Assembly: GCA_012271125.1 (NCBI GenBank)
Contig: JAAXHB010000040.1
Coordinates: 1 to 8,536 of the forward strand
Source of the DNA: Actinomycetota bacterium
Lineage (GTDB): Bacteria > Actinomycetota > Acidimicrobiia > Acidimicrobiales > Aldehydirespiratoraceae
Length of the DNA: 8,536 nt
Reading direction: 5' to 3'
Every line of letters starts with the position of its first letter. The stretch's first letter is position 1. The notes below the pieces were generated by a model that was given only the letters and a program-made list of their open reading frames with translations, ran no database searches and was not told the origin of the DNA. This document shows, piece by piece, positions 1-5,248 of this stretch. Both the position numbers and the translations under genes were made by a program.

Positions 1-515
1 CGGGAGTCGCCGTAGCGGCCTGAGACTTGGGTGATGGCGTCGCCGGTGGCGCGAGCGGCTGCGTCGGCGGCGGTGAGGAGTTCGACTTTGGTGCGTTTGT
101 CAACGTCGGATGGCAGAATGCGAATGTTGGGGGTGTGGGCGCTGCTGTGTCTGTCAGCGGTGACCTGTATGTCGCCGGTGGCGGTGCGGTTGTTGTTGTT
201 GTCGTTGTCAGCGGTGACAACACCTCCACCGCGGCGCGCCACCGCGGCAGCCGCGGCTGCGGCAGATGTCAAACCTTTGAGGGTTAAATCGGCGGTGTGG
301 GCGAAGCCGGTAGTGTCGCCAACAACGACTCGAATGCCGGCGCCACGATCAGAGCCGGAGACAACTTCTTCGATGCGGGAGTCATCAAGAATGGCCGAGC
401 AAGCGGTCTTGTCCTCGACGAAGATTTCGGCAAAATCGCCGCCGGTTTGGAGGGCGGATTTGAGGACGCTGTCGACGGTGTCGGCGTCAAGAAGCGCAAC
501 GGCAGCCGAACCCAT
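1..515 (-). CDS. tldD: TldD/PmbA-family metalloprotease, N-terminal part (cut by left edge)
   Basis: This gene reads leftward off the window, so only about 171 N-terminal residues are visible. It begins MGSAAVALLDADTV and contains GGDFAEIFVED, DDSRIEEVVSGSDRGAGIRVV and GFAHTADL, the pattern of the TldD/PmbA N-terminal domain. It ends with KVELLTAADAAARA and ITQVSGRYGDS, which favours TldD over its partner TldE/PmbA. In the known family, TldD pairs with TldE and carries a zinc HExxxH site; that site would lie outside the window. An Asp/Asn-rich stretch around residues 94-117 (TADNDNNNRTATGD) looks longer than usual. The start is fixed by position: the only in-frame ATG is 18 nt from the divergent PAP2 start, with no upstream in-frame start nearby. 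There is no SD sequence, but TACGCT lies 6 nt upstream, so leaderless translation is likely. The coding strand is strikingly C/A-rich. Confidence 0.85.
   Translation of the reverse strand, partial: MGSAAVALLDADTVDSVLKSALQTGGDFAEIFVEDKTACSAILDDSRIEEVVSGSDRGAGIRVVVGDTTGFAHTADLTLKGLTSAAAAAAAVARRGGGVVTADNDNNNNRTATGDIQVTADRHSSAHTPNIRILPSDVDKRTKVELLTAADAAARATGDAITQVSGRYGDS
152..218. repeat. 13-bp direct repeat inside tldD, 54 bp apart
   Basis: TGTCAGCGGTGAC occurs at 152-164 and again at 206-218. The 54-bp offset is exactly 18 codons, so both copies encode the same VTAD tetrapeptide on the minus strand and flank the Asn-rich linker. This looks like a trace of an in-frame local duplication. Confidence 0.6.
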
Positions 516-520
516 GGGGT

Positions 521-527
521 TAGCGTA
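521..527. promoter_or_regulatory. Overlapping bidirectional -10 elements for tldD and the PAP2 gene
   Basis: On the plus strand TAGCGT (521-526) is followed by six bases and the PAP2 ATG at 533. On the minus strand TACGCT (527-522) is followed by six bases and the tldD ATG at 515. The two TANNNT boxes share five positions and mirror each other about base 524. If transcription starts at each A of ATG, the two start points are 18 bp apart and both mRNAs are leaderless. No convincing -35 was found on either side (AACGGC on the plus strand, CGTCAC on the minus strand at 17-bp spacing). Seen: motif and spacing. Inferred: promoter function. Confidence 0.6.
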
Positions 528-532
528 ACGAC

Positions 533-1417
533 ATGCCCGAAGGGGTGACGGAAGCCACAGATAAGCCTCGGCGTTTGGATTTGACGCATAAGCGTGCGCC
601 GGAGGGTTGGGTTCAGCATGGGCGGCTGAAGTGGTGGGGCGAGGTTGTGATAATCGGGGTTTTTTATGGGGTTTATACGCTAATTCGGAATCAGTTTGGC
701 TCTGAGATTGGCGGGATTAAGCAGGTGGCGCTCAACAATGCTTATGCGGTGATTGAGTTTGAGCGGGCGTTGGGGAGTTTTGTGGAGCAGTCGATCCAGG
801 AGGCGTTTTTGCCTGGGGGGGCTTTGGGCGCGGAGTGGTTCATTCGGTTTTGGAATGTGTATTACGGGACGTTGCATTTTGCGGCGACGATTGGGGTGAT
901 GATCTTGTTGTATCGGCGCAATCCGGTGCGTTATGGGCAGTGGCGTACGGTGCTGGCTGCCACGACCGGGTTGGCGCTGGTGGGTTTTACCTTGTATCCG
1001 TTGATGCCGCCGCGTTTGTTGAACGATTGTGGGCCGTTTGGCGGCTGCGACGGCGAGTATGGCTTTGTGGACACCTTGGTTGACCCAGGTGGGCTTTGGT
1101 CTTTCGGGGCTGAGAGTGCGATGGCGGAGATTTCCAATCAGTATGCGGCGATGCCGAGCCTGCATGTCGCGTGGGCGTTGTGGTGTGCCTGGGCGGTGTT
1201 TCCGGTGCTGCGACGGCGTTGGAGTCGCGTCTTGTGGGTTGCGTATCCGGCGTTTACGGTGTTTGCTGTGATCGTGACTGCGAATCACTTTTGGATTGAC
1301 GCTGTGGGCGGCGCAGCAGGCTTGGGGGTTGGCTATGCCGCTGGGACGAGCCTGGCGAAAATATTGCCGACATGGATTGCGCCGCGACGTGAGCTGGTGA
1401 CGGGACGGGTCACATGA
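533..1417 (+). CDS. PAP2-superfamily integral membrane phosphatase/phosphotransferase
   Basis: A 294-residue polytopic membrane protein. The PAP2 signature is visible in order: YPLMPPR (155-161) matching the first phosphatase motif of the PAP2_3/inositolphosphotransferase-like branch, MPSLH (207-211) with its catalytic-type His, and NHFWIDAVGG (251-260) with the His and Asp of the third motif. About six hydrophobic segments can be picked out near 35-51, 107-126, 139-157, 212-227, 233-250 and 254-275; the N-terminal 33 residues are hydrophilic. Family members remove or transfer phosphate groups on lipids or polyprenyl phosphates; the substrate cannot be read from sequence. The stop overlaps the dxs start by 4 bp (ATGA), implying translational coupling and a possible link to isoprenoid phosphates (inference). 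The ATG at 533 lacks an SD but has TAGCGT 6 nt upstream. The coding strand is very G/T-rich, including a G7 run at 815-821. Confidence 0.85.
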   Translation: MPEGVTEATDKPRRLDLTHKRAPEGWVQHGRLKWWGEVVIIGVFYGVYTLIRNQFGSEIGGIKQVALNNAYAVIEFERALGSFVEQSIQEAFLPGGALGAEWFIRFWNVYYGTLHFAATIGVMILLYRRNPVRYGQWRTVLAATTGLALVGFTLYPLMPPRLLNDCGPFGGCDGEYGFVDTLVDPGGLWSFGAESAMAEISNQYAAMPSLHVAWALWCAWAVFPVLRRRWSRVLWVAYPAFTVFAVIVTANHFWIDAVGGAAGLGVGYAAGTSLAKILPTWIAPRRELVTGRVT

Positions 1418-3240
1418 TCACGCTTGACTCGATTACCGGCCCGGAGGATTTGCAGGGTCGCAGCCTCGATGAGCTCAACGACTTATGCGTCGAAATTCGT
1501 GAACGGCTGATTGAAGCCGTCTCCGCTAACGGTGGACACCTCGGCTCCAACCTGGGTGCCGTCGAGCTGAGCGTTGCACTGCATCGGGTGTTTCGCTCTC
1601 CTCATGACGTCATCTTGTGGGACACCGGCCATCAGGCATATGTACACAAGATGCTCACCGGTCGAGCCGGCGACTTCGACAACCTGCGCAAAGCTGATGG
1701 GCTGTCGGGGTATCCGTCGCGTGCCGAGTCGGCTCATGACTGGGTCGAAAACAGCCATGCATCCACGGCGTTGTCTTATGCCTATGGGTTGTCAACGGCT
1801 TTTGAGCTGCAGGACAATCGTCGGCGGGTGGTGGCGGTGGTCGGCGACGGGGCGCTCACAGGCGGCATGGCATATGAGGGGCTCAACAACCTCGGCCACA
1901 GCGGCAATGACGTGACGATTGTGCTCAATGACAACGGCCGCAGCTATGCCCCGACTGTTTCACGTCTTAGCGAAAGCTTGGTGAAGATTCGTTCGAATCC
2001 GGTGTATATGCGCCGTCAAGCCAAGATGGAAGAAATTGCTGAGCGCATTCCGTGGGTGGGTGAGATGATTCAGCGCGGCGTGCAAATGTCCAAGGCAGCG
2101 ATTCGTGAGCTGTGGGAGCCGCCGGCGTTTTGGGAGACGCTGGGGATTCGTTATCTCGGGCCTTTTGACGGTCACGACATTGCCAGCCTTGAGGAGGCGC
2201 TTAGCAATGCGGCAGAGTTCGCTGGGCCGGTGGTGGTACATGTTTTGACCCAGAAGGGTCGGGGTTACAAGCCCGCTGAGGATGATCATGTCAAGCACAT
2301 GCATGATTCGGGGTCGCTGCGGGCGGGGTCTTACACGGCGGCGTTTGCTGACACTTTGGTGAAGCTTGGCGAGGCTCATCGTGAGCTGATGGCGATCACC
2401 GCGGCGATGCCGGATTCGACAGGGTTGTTGGCGTTTCGAGAGCGTTTCGGTGAGCGTTGTATCGACGTTGGCATCGCCGAACAGCATGCGGTGACGGCTG
2501 CGACGGGGATGGCGATGGCTGGGCAGCGTCCGGTGATTGCGGTGTATTCGACGTTTCTGTCGCGGGCGTTTGATCAGGTGAACCTGGATTGCGGGTTGCA
2601 TTCTCAGCCGGTGATTTTTGCGATTGATCGTGCCGGCATAACCGGCGACGACGGGCCGTCACATCATGGGGTGCTGGACATGGCGTTGTTGTCGAAGGTA
2701 CCGAATATGACGATCATGGCACCGTCATCTGTGCAGGAGCTTGAGCAGATGTTCACAGATGCCATGAGTATTTCAGATGGGCCTATTGCGATTCGCTGGC
2801 CTAAAACCGCGGCTCGTTCGGTCGCCGAGAAGGACGTTGGTAGCGGCTTAGCAGCTCGTCTTGTGCGTAGAGGCAACAGCAAGGTCTGTCTGGTGGGCGT
2901 TGGCAAGATGCTTCAAGCCTGCGAAGAAGCCGCCGAGCTACTTGCCGACGACGGCTTGGATGTCACTGTTTGGGATCCCAGAGTCGTCAAGCCCTTGTGT
3001 ACGGACATGTTGGATGATCTCGCTGCTGCTGACGTCGTCATAACTGTCGAAGATGGTGTCATCAACGGAGGCATTGGCGAATCCCTCCGCACAGCTCTAG
3101 AGAACACAGAACGGGCTGCACCAAAAGTCATCACCCTGGGCATCCCCAGCGAGTATTTGCCTCACGGCAATGCCGACGCCATCCTCTCCGATTTAGGCCT
3201 CACCGCCGGGTCGATTGCGGCAAATGCACGCAAGGCATAG
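1414..3240 (+). CDS. dxs: 1-deoxy-D-xylulose-5-phosphate synthase (DXS)
   Basis: DXS joins pyruvate and glyceraldehyde 3-phosphate to form DXP, the first step of the MEP isoprenoid pathway, using thiamine diphosphate and Mg2+ in the cytoplasm. At 608 residues it is full length for the family, perhaps slightly short. Visible landmarks: NGGHLGSNLGAVEL (39-52) with the active-site His42; the ThDP/metal motif GDGALTGG (144-151) completed by N172 in NDNGRSYAPT, an actinobacterial-type variant; GIAEQH (353-358) with catalytic Glu356; DRAGITGDDGPSHHG (405-419); RWPK (461-464); and the C-terminal transketolase domain with VEDGV (545-549). All key residues are present. The start overlaps the PAP2 stop as ATGA and only a weak purine run (GGGACGGG) precedes it, so it is probably translated by coupling. 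The last ~350 bp shift from G/T-rich to C/A-rich composition. Confidence 0.97.
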   Translation: MITLDSITGPEDLQGRSLDELNDLCVEIRERLIEAVSANGGHLGSNLGAVELSVALHRVFRSPHDVILWDTGHQAYVHKMLTGRAGDFDNLRKADGLSGYPSRAESAHDWVENSHASTALSYAYGLSTAFELQDNRRRVVAVVGDGALTGGMAYEGLNNLGHSGNDVTIVLNDNGRSYAPTVSRLSESLVKIRSNPVYMRRQAKMEEIAERIPWVGEMIQRGVQMSKAAIRELWEPPAFWETLGIRYLGPFDGHDIASLEEALSNAAEFAGPVVVHVLTQKGRGYKPAEDDHVKHMHDSGSLRAGSYTAAFADTLVKLGEAHRELMAITAAMPDSTGLLAFRERFGERCIDVGIAEQHAVTAATGMAMAGQRPVIAVYSTFLSRAFDQVNLDCGLHSQPVIFAIDRAGITGDDGPSHHGVLDMALLSKVPNMTIMAPSSVQELEQMFTDAMSISDGPIAIRWPKTAARSVAEKDVGSGLAARLVRRGNSKVCLVGVGKMLQACEEAAELLADDGLDVTVWDPRVVKPLCTDMLDDLAAADVVITVEDGVINGGIGESLRTALENTERAAPKVITLGIPSEYLPHGNADAILSDLGLTAGSIAANARKA

Positions 3241-3269
3241 TCATTGTTTTCTGGGTCATTGTTTTCGGG
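3240..3269. repeat. 15-bp tandem duplication after the dxs stop
   Basis: GTCATTGTTTTCTGG (3240-3254) is followed directly by GTCATTGTTTTCGGG (3255-3269), 14 of 15 bases identical. The first copy begins at the final base of the dxs TAG codon. The repeat is visible directly; replication slippage is the simplest explanation. Confidence 0.8.
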
Positions 3270-3273
3270 GTCG

Positions 3274-3294
3274 CCATAGCAGTTTGACTATGCG
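3274..3294. terminator. Weak hairpin between convergent genes (possible terminator)
   Basis: CATAG (3275-3279) pairs with CTATG (3288-3292) across an 8-nt loop, with one more C-G pair if one base is bulged. It lies where dxs and the 198-aa gene converge and overlaps the latter's stop codon. There is no T-run on either side, so a classical intrinsic terminator is not supported. Confidence 0.2.
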
Positions 3295-3884
3295 GCGATG
3301 AGTTGCTTTTGCAAAGCTCTTGAATCGGCAAGGGACTTCTCCCAGCCCTCTCTAGCTTTCACAAGTCCCTCACGGATCAAGAACTCAATCACGTCCTCAA
3401 GGCTTGGGTGGCAGTTAGGTCCGCCAACAGGGAAATGAAAATCCTCAGTTATGCCTCTGTTATGACCCACGAGGGCATTAAACCGGTCACCGATCTCTGA
3501 TGCTCCATGGATGTGAAGGTGCGAGGCAGGAAAGTCGTTGTCCGGATCGTCGCCAAACTCATACCGAAGCCATGGCTTCATTGTTGACGCATCGCAAACA
3601 ACGAAGTTACTGCGGTCAATTGCTAACAGTTCACCATCAGAGTTTTCTTCAAGCGTGTAGAGAATCTGTAACGACAATTGTGCTGGTGCCCGACCGATGG
3701 TCAAAGGGATGGGCTTGCCGTTGAGGTTGTCTTTAGTGACCTTGTAGCCGACAACGGCTTGACCTTCTTGATTCATTGTTGCGGACAGTCCGGGGCCGTT
3801 AATGATGGTCCCGTTCAAAACTCTTGCACGCTGAGCAACGAACTTGTTCACCTTTGCCTGCAATGCCTCCCGTTTACTTGCCAA
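3288..3884 (-). CDS. Uncharacterised 198-aa protein with HLHIHG motif, second gene of a two-gene unit
   Basis: No named function is recognised; the sequence resembles, from memory, a family of actinobacterial hypothetical proteins. Visible features: a charged N-terminal helix (1-22), an apparently beta-rich middle with PWLRYEF (104-110), a histidine cluster SHLHIHG (121-127), a second His in DFHFPVGG (148-155), a helical LEDVIEFLIREGLV segment (162-175), and an Arg/Lys-rich tail. The clustered His residues could bind metal or act in catalysis (inference). The start is a TTG: a TGA lies two codons upstream in frame, so nothing earlier is possible, and AGGTGG sits 9 nt upstream. A GGGAGG six codons in is followed by a TTG too close and a GTG too far, so a shorter form is less likely. 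It overlaps the preceding small gene by 11 bp and converges on dxs. Confidence 0.8.
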   Translation of the reverse strand: MASKREALQAKVNKFVAQRARVLNGTIINGPGLSATMNQEGQAVVGYKVTKDNLNGKPIPLTIGRAPAQLSLQILYTLEENSDGELLAIDRSNFVVCDASTMKPWLRYEFGDDPDNDFPASHLHIHGASEIGDRFNALVGHNRGITEDFHFPVGGPNCHPSLEDVIEFLIREGLVKAREGWEKSLADSRALQKQLIAA

Positions 3885-4200
3885 GGAACTTCACCACCTG
3901 CCACGCCAAGCTGGCGTCCCATGGACACCAACGGCCAGTCTTGGCCTGTGCTTTGAGCTCCTCATATGTCAGCCCCACACTCTTGAGTGTGTTTTCTAGC
4001 GCGATCTGTTTCTCCTCCTCGGTCACTATGTGGTGAACCTCAACCGTGCCGTACTCGGTGTCCACCATTACACCCCGGTCACCCCCATGCGTCACCGGTT
4101 CGTCGGCCACTTTGGCTGTCGTCTGGTCCGATTCGGAGACAACGCTGTCGGGATCGACATCGGTTGCTACTGCGTCGGTTGCTATTGCTGCACTATCCAT
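3874..4200 (-). CDS. Uncharacterised 108-aa acidic small protein, first gene of a two-gene unit
   Basis: Function unknown. The first ~40 residues are low-complexity, rich in Ala, Asp, Val, Ser and Thr and probably disordered. The second half looks folded: GTVEVHHIVTEEEKQ (51-65), then an amphipathic ALENTLKSVGLTYEELKAQ stretch and WCPWDASLAWQVVKFL at the end. The 11-bp overlap with the 198-aa gene and the small-acidic-then-larger order recall toxin-antitoxin or other cognate-partner modules, but this is inference from architecture only. The ATG at 4200 has a good SD (GGAAGG, 9 nt upstream) and a promoter-like TTGTGT-17-TATAGG further up, unlike the leaderless-looking core genes around it. Lower G+C and this different start style hint at separate ancestry. 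Confidence 0.75.
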   Translation of the reverse strand: MDSAAIATDAVATDVDPDSVVSESDQTTAKVADEPVTHGGDRGVMVDTEYGTVEVHHIVTEEEKQIALENTLKSVGLTYEELKAQAKTGRWCPWDASLAWQVVKFLGK

Positions 4201-4267
4201 TTGGGTCTTCCTTCCGTGGCCAAAGCCTACCTTGTCACCCTATATCATTTCAGTGTAATTGACACAA
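4201..4267 (-). promoter_or_regulatory. Promoter and SD region of the two-gene unit, with a small inverted repeat
   Basis: On the minus strand TTGTGT (4267-4262), a 17-bp spacer and TATAGG (4244-4239) form a plausible sigma-70-type promoter, with an SD (GGAAGG, 4215-4210) before the ATG. The inverted repeat GTGT-5-ACAC (4253-4265) overlaps the -35 region and could be an operator. The same bases read on the plus strand give a perfect TTGACA (4259-4264), 17 bp before a poor TAGGGA (4282-4287), so outward transcription toward 4488 is also conceivable. Confidence 0.4.
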
Positions 4268-4487
4268 CCAACCTCGGCGGATAGGGAGCTTGCTAAAGGT
4301 CAACTCACGTTAGGAGCAGGGGCGAGCTTGGAAAACCTTAGATAGTTAGGGCGAAGTTGGAAAGTTTTTTTTCTGTGACGTTGAGCGGTAGCGAGAGACT
4401 GGGTAGAACTAACGAAAGAGTCGGGATGCAGGCTCGGAGCGTTAAGCCGCTCTGGAGCAGAAAAAGCCTTCCGACTGAGACCGAAAC
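4268..4487. other. Non-coding spacer between nfuA and the two-gene unit
   Basis: No credible gene is seen in this stretch. It holds an imperfect direct repeat, GGGCGAGCTTGGAAAA (4320-4335) and GGGCGAAGTTGGAAAG (4349-4364), 13 of 16 identical; the first GTTAGG lies at 4309-4314 and a second at 4345-4350. A T8 run follows at 4365-4372 without a convincing stem before it. GAGCGG (4383-4388) can pair with CCGCTC (4447-4452), competing with the hairpin described separately. Confidence 0.5.
4419..4476 (+). ncRNA. Candidate structured RNA: 19-bp bulged hairpin beside the nfuA stop
   Basis: Three helices stack into one arm: AGTCGGGA (4419-4426) with TTCCGACT (4469-4476), GGCT (4431-4434) with AGCC (4465-4468), and CGGAGCG (4435-4441) with CGCTCTG (4448-4454), closing a TTAAGC loop. 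A 4-nt bulge (4427-4430) and a 10-nt bulge (4455-4464) interrupt it. The two non-Watson-Crick pairs, 4425/4470 and 4436/4453, are G-U if transcribed from the plus strand and C-A mismatches from the minus strand, which favours a plus-strand RNA. No T-run follows on either strand, so it does not look like a standard terminator, although its place 11 bp after the nfuA stop leaves that or a 3'-end stabiliser possible. It matches no RNA family I recognise. Confidence 0.35.
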
Positions 4488-5213
4488 TTAGGTGAAGTAG
4501 GGGTTTTCGCCGGCGGTGTGGTCGGTGGCGTCAATGACGTCGGAAACTTCGGGGATGGCTTCGAGGATGGCTTGGCGTATGCCTTGAGACAGGGTTGCTT
4601 GGCTCATAGCGCAGCCCTGACACCCACCCCCCATCGTCACCACAACCTTGTCGTCTTCGACCTTGACGAGGCTGGCGTATCCGCCGTGTGATGCCAATGC
4701 TGGGTTGACTCGCATTTCAAGCAGCTGGTTGACCTTGTCTTCAACGCTGCCGGACAGCTCGAGAGTGCCCATGTCGCCTAAAGGGTTGGGACGATTGGGG
4801 TTGCGTATGACGAGTCCGCCGCCATTGGCACCAGACGATGGCATGTCAAGGGTTGCGCCGCGCAGCAGGGCGATGCTTGCTGCAGGGACGATGACGGTCA
4901 GCTCACCTGTTGTATGGATATGGTCGTCGGGGCCGGCTTCAGAAACCGGGTCTAGGCAGAGGTCGTATTGGTAGTCGATTCCGGCGACTCCGGTTATTTC
5001 AACGCGCAGGCCTAGAGCGTCAGCGTCTTCTTCTTTTTGACGGATTTCGAGAACGGCTGCTTTGGCAGCGTCGGTGACGATTAGGACTTCGCCGGCTGAG
5101 ACTTCACCACCTCGGACTTCATTACCTATAACTTCTCCGGCGGATGGCGTTGAGATGTCGTCGCTCACCTGTTCAGTGGCAGTTGTGGGTTCGGCGGTGG
5201 CAACGTCTGACAT
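4488..5213 (-). CDS. nfuA: NfuA-type Fe-S cluster carrier (A-type-like plus Nfu domain)
   Basis: A 241-residue Fe-S cluster carrier. The C-terminal Nfu domain (about 155-230) shows VNPALASHGGYASLV and MGGGCQGCAMSQATL, with the cluster-binding CxxC at C198 and C201. The middle (about 42-140) resembles a degenerate A-type/HesB domain: VTDAAKAAV, YQYDLCLDP and LVIRNPN, but only one cysteine (C86) of the usual three, as expected for NfuA-like carriers. NfuA proteins hold a [4Fe-4S] cluster across a dimer and pass it to target enzymes. The first 41 residues are Thr/Ser/Glu-rich, with repeated SAGEV and GEV units, and are probably disordered. The ATG has no SD, but TAGCAT lies 7 nt upstream, suggesting a leaderless mRNA. 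It diverges from the crotonase gene across 35 bp, with hemH beyond. Confidence 0.9.
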   Translation of the reverse strand: MSDVATAEPTTATEQVSDDISTPSAGEVIGNEVRGGEVSAGEVLIVTDAAKAAVLEIRQKEEDADALGLRVEITGVAGIDYQYDLCLDPVSEAGPDDHIHTTGELTVIVPAASIALLRGATLDMPSSGANGGGLVIRNPNRPNPLGDMGTLELSGSVEDKVNQLLEMRVNPALASHGGYASLVKVEDDKVVVTMGGGCQGCAMSQATLSQGIRQAILEAIPEVSDVIDATDHTAGENPYFT

Positions 5214-5220
5214 GTGAGAG

Positions 5221-5226
5221 ATGCTA
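5221..5226 (-). promoter_or_regulatory. -10-like box for nfuA (leaderless)
   Basis: Read on the minus strand, TAGCAT is followed by CTCTCAC and the nfuA ATG at 5213. The 7-nt gap leaves no room for an SD and places transcription start at or next to the start codon. Confidence 0.45.
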
Positions 5227-5236
5227 ACGACGTGGG

Positions 5237-5242
5237 TAACTT
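5237..5242 (+). promoter_or_regulatory. -10-like box for the crotonase gene (leaderless)
   Basis: TAACTT is followed by GCCCTT and the ATG at 5249, the same 6-nt arrangement seen at tldD and the PAP2 gene. No SD is present. Unlike the tldD/PAP2 pair, the two divergent -10 boxes in this spacer do not overlap. Confidence 0.45.
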
Positions 5243-5248
5243 GCCCTT

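Noticed and set aside
31..528. Long open frames on the plus strand across the left end
   Set aside because: Their translations are low-complexity Ala/Val/Ser strings, while the minus frame gives a clear TldD N-terminus. They are shadows of tldD.
815..821. G7 run in the PAP2 gene as a phase-variation switch
   Set aside because: The frame is intact across it, a single G7 run is expected in such G-rich coding sequence, and nothing suggests on/off switching of this gene.
680..1288. 202-aa minus-strand frame opposite the PAP2 gene
   Set aside because: It is a His/Arg/Pro-rich shadow; the plus frame carries all PAP2 motifs.
1960..2601. 213-aa minus-strand frame inside dxs
   Set aside because: It lies wholly within the conserved dxs catalytic region and has Arg/His-rich shadow composition.
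3500..3530. HLHIHG region as a TumE/DUF6516-type toxin
   Set aside because: Only a loose similarity of an aromatic/Arg segment followed by clustered His; gene order and overall length do not match, and I cannot confirm homology without a profile search.
4365..4372. T8 run as an intrinsic terminator for a plus-strand transcript
   Set aside because: No stable stem precedes it; the best pairing upstream is short and mismatched.
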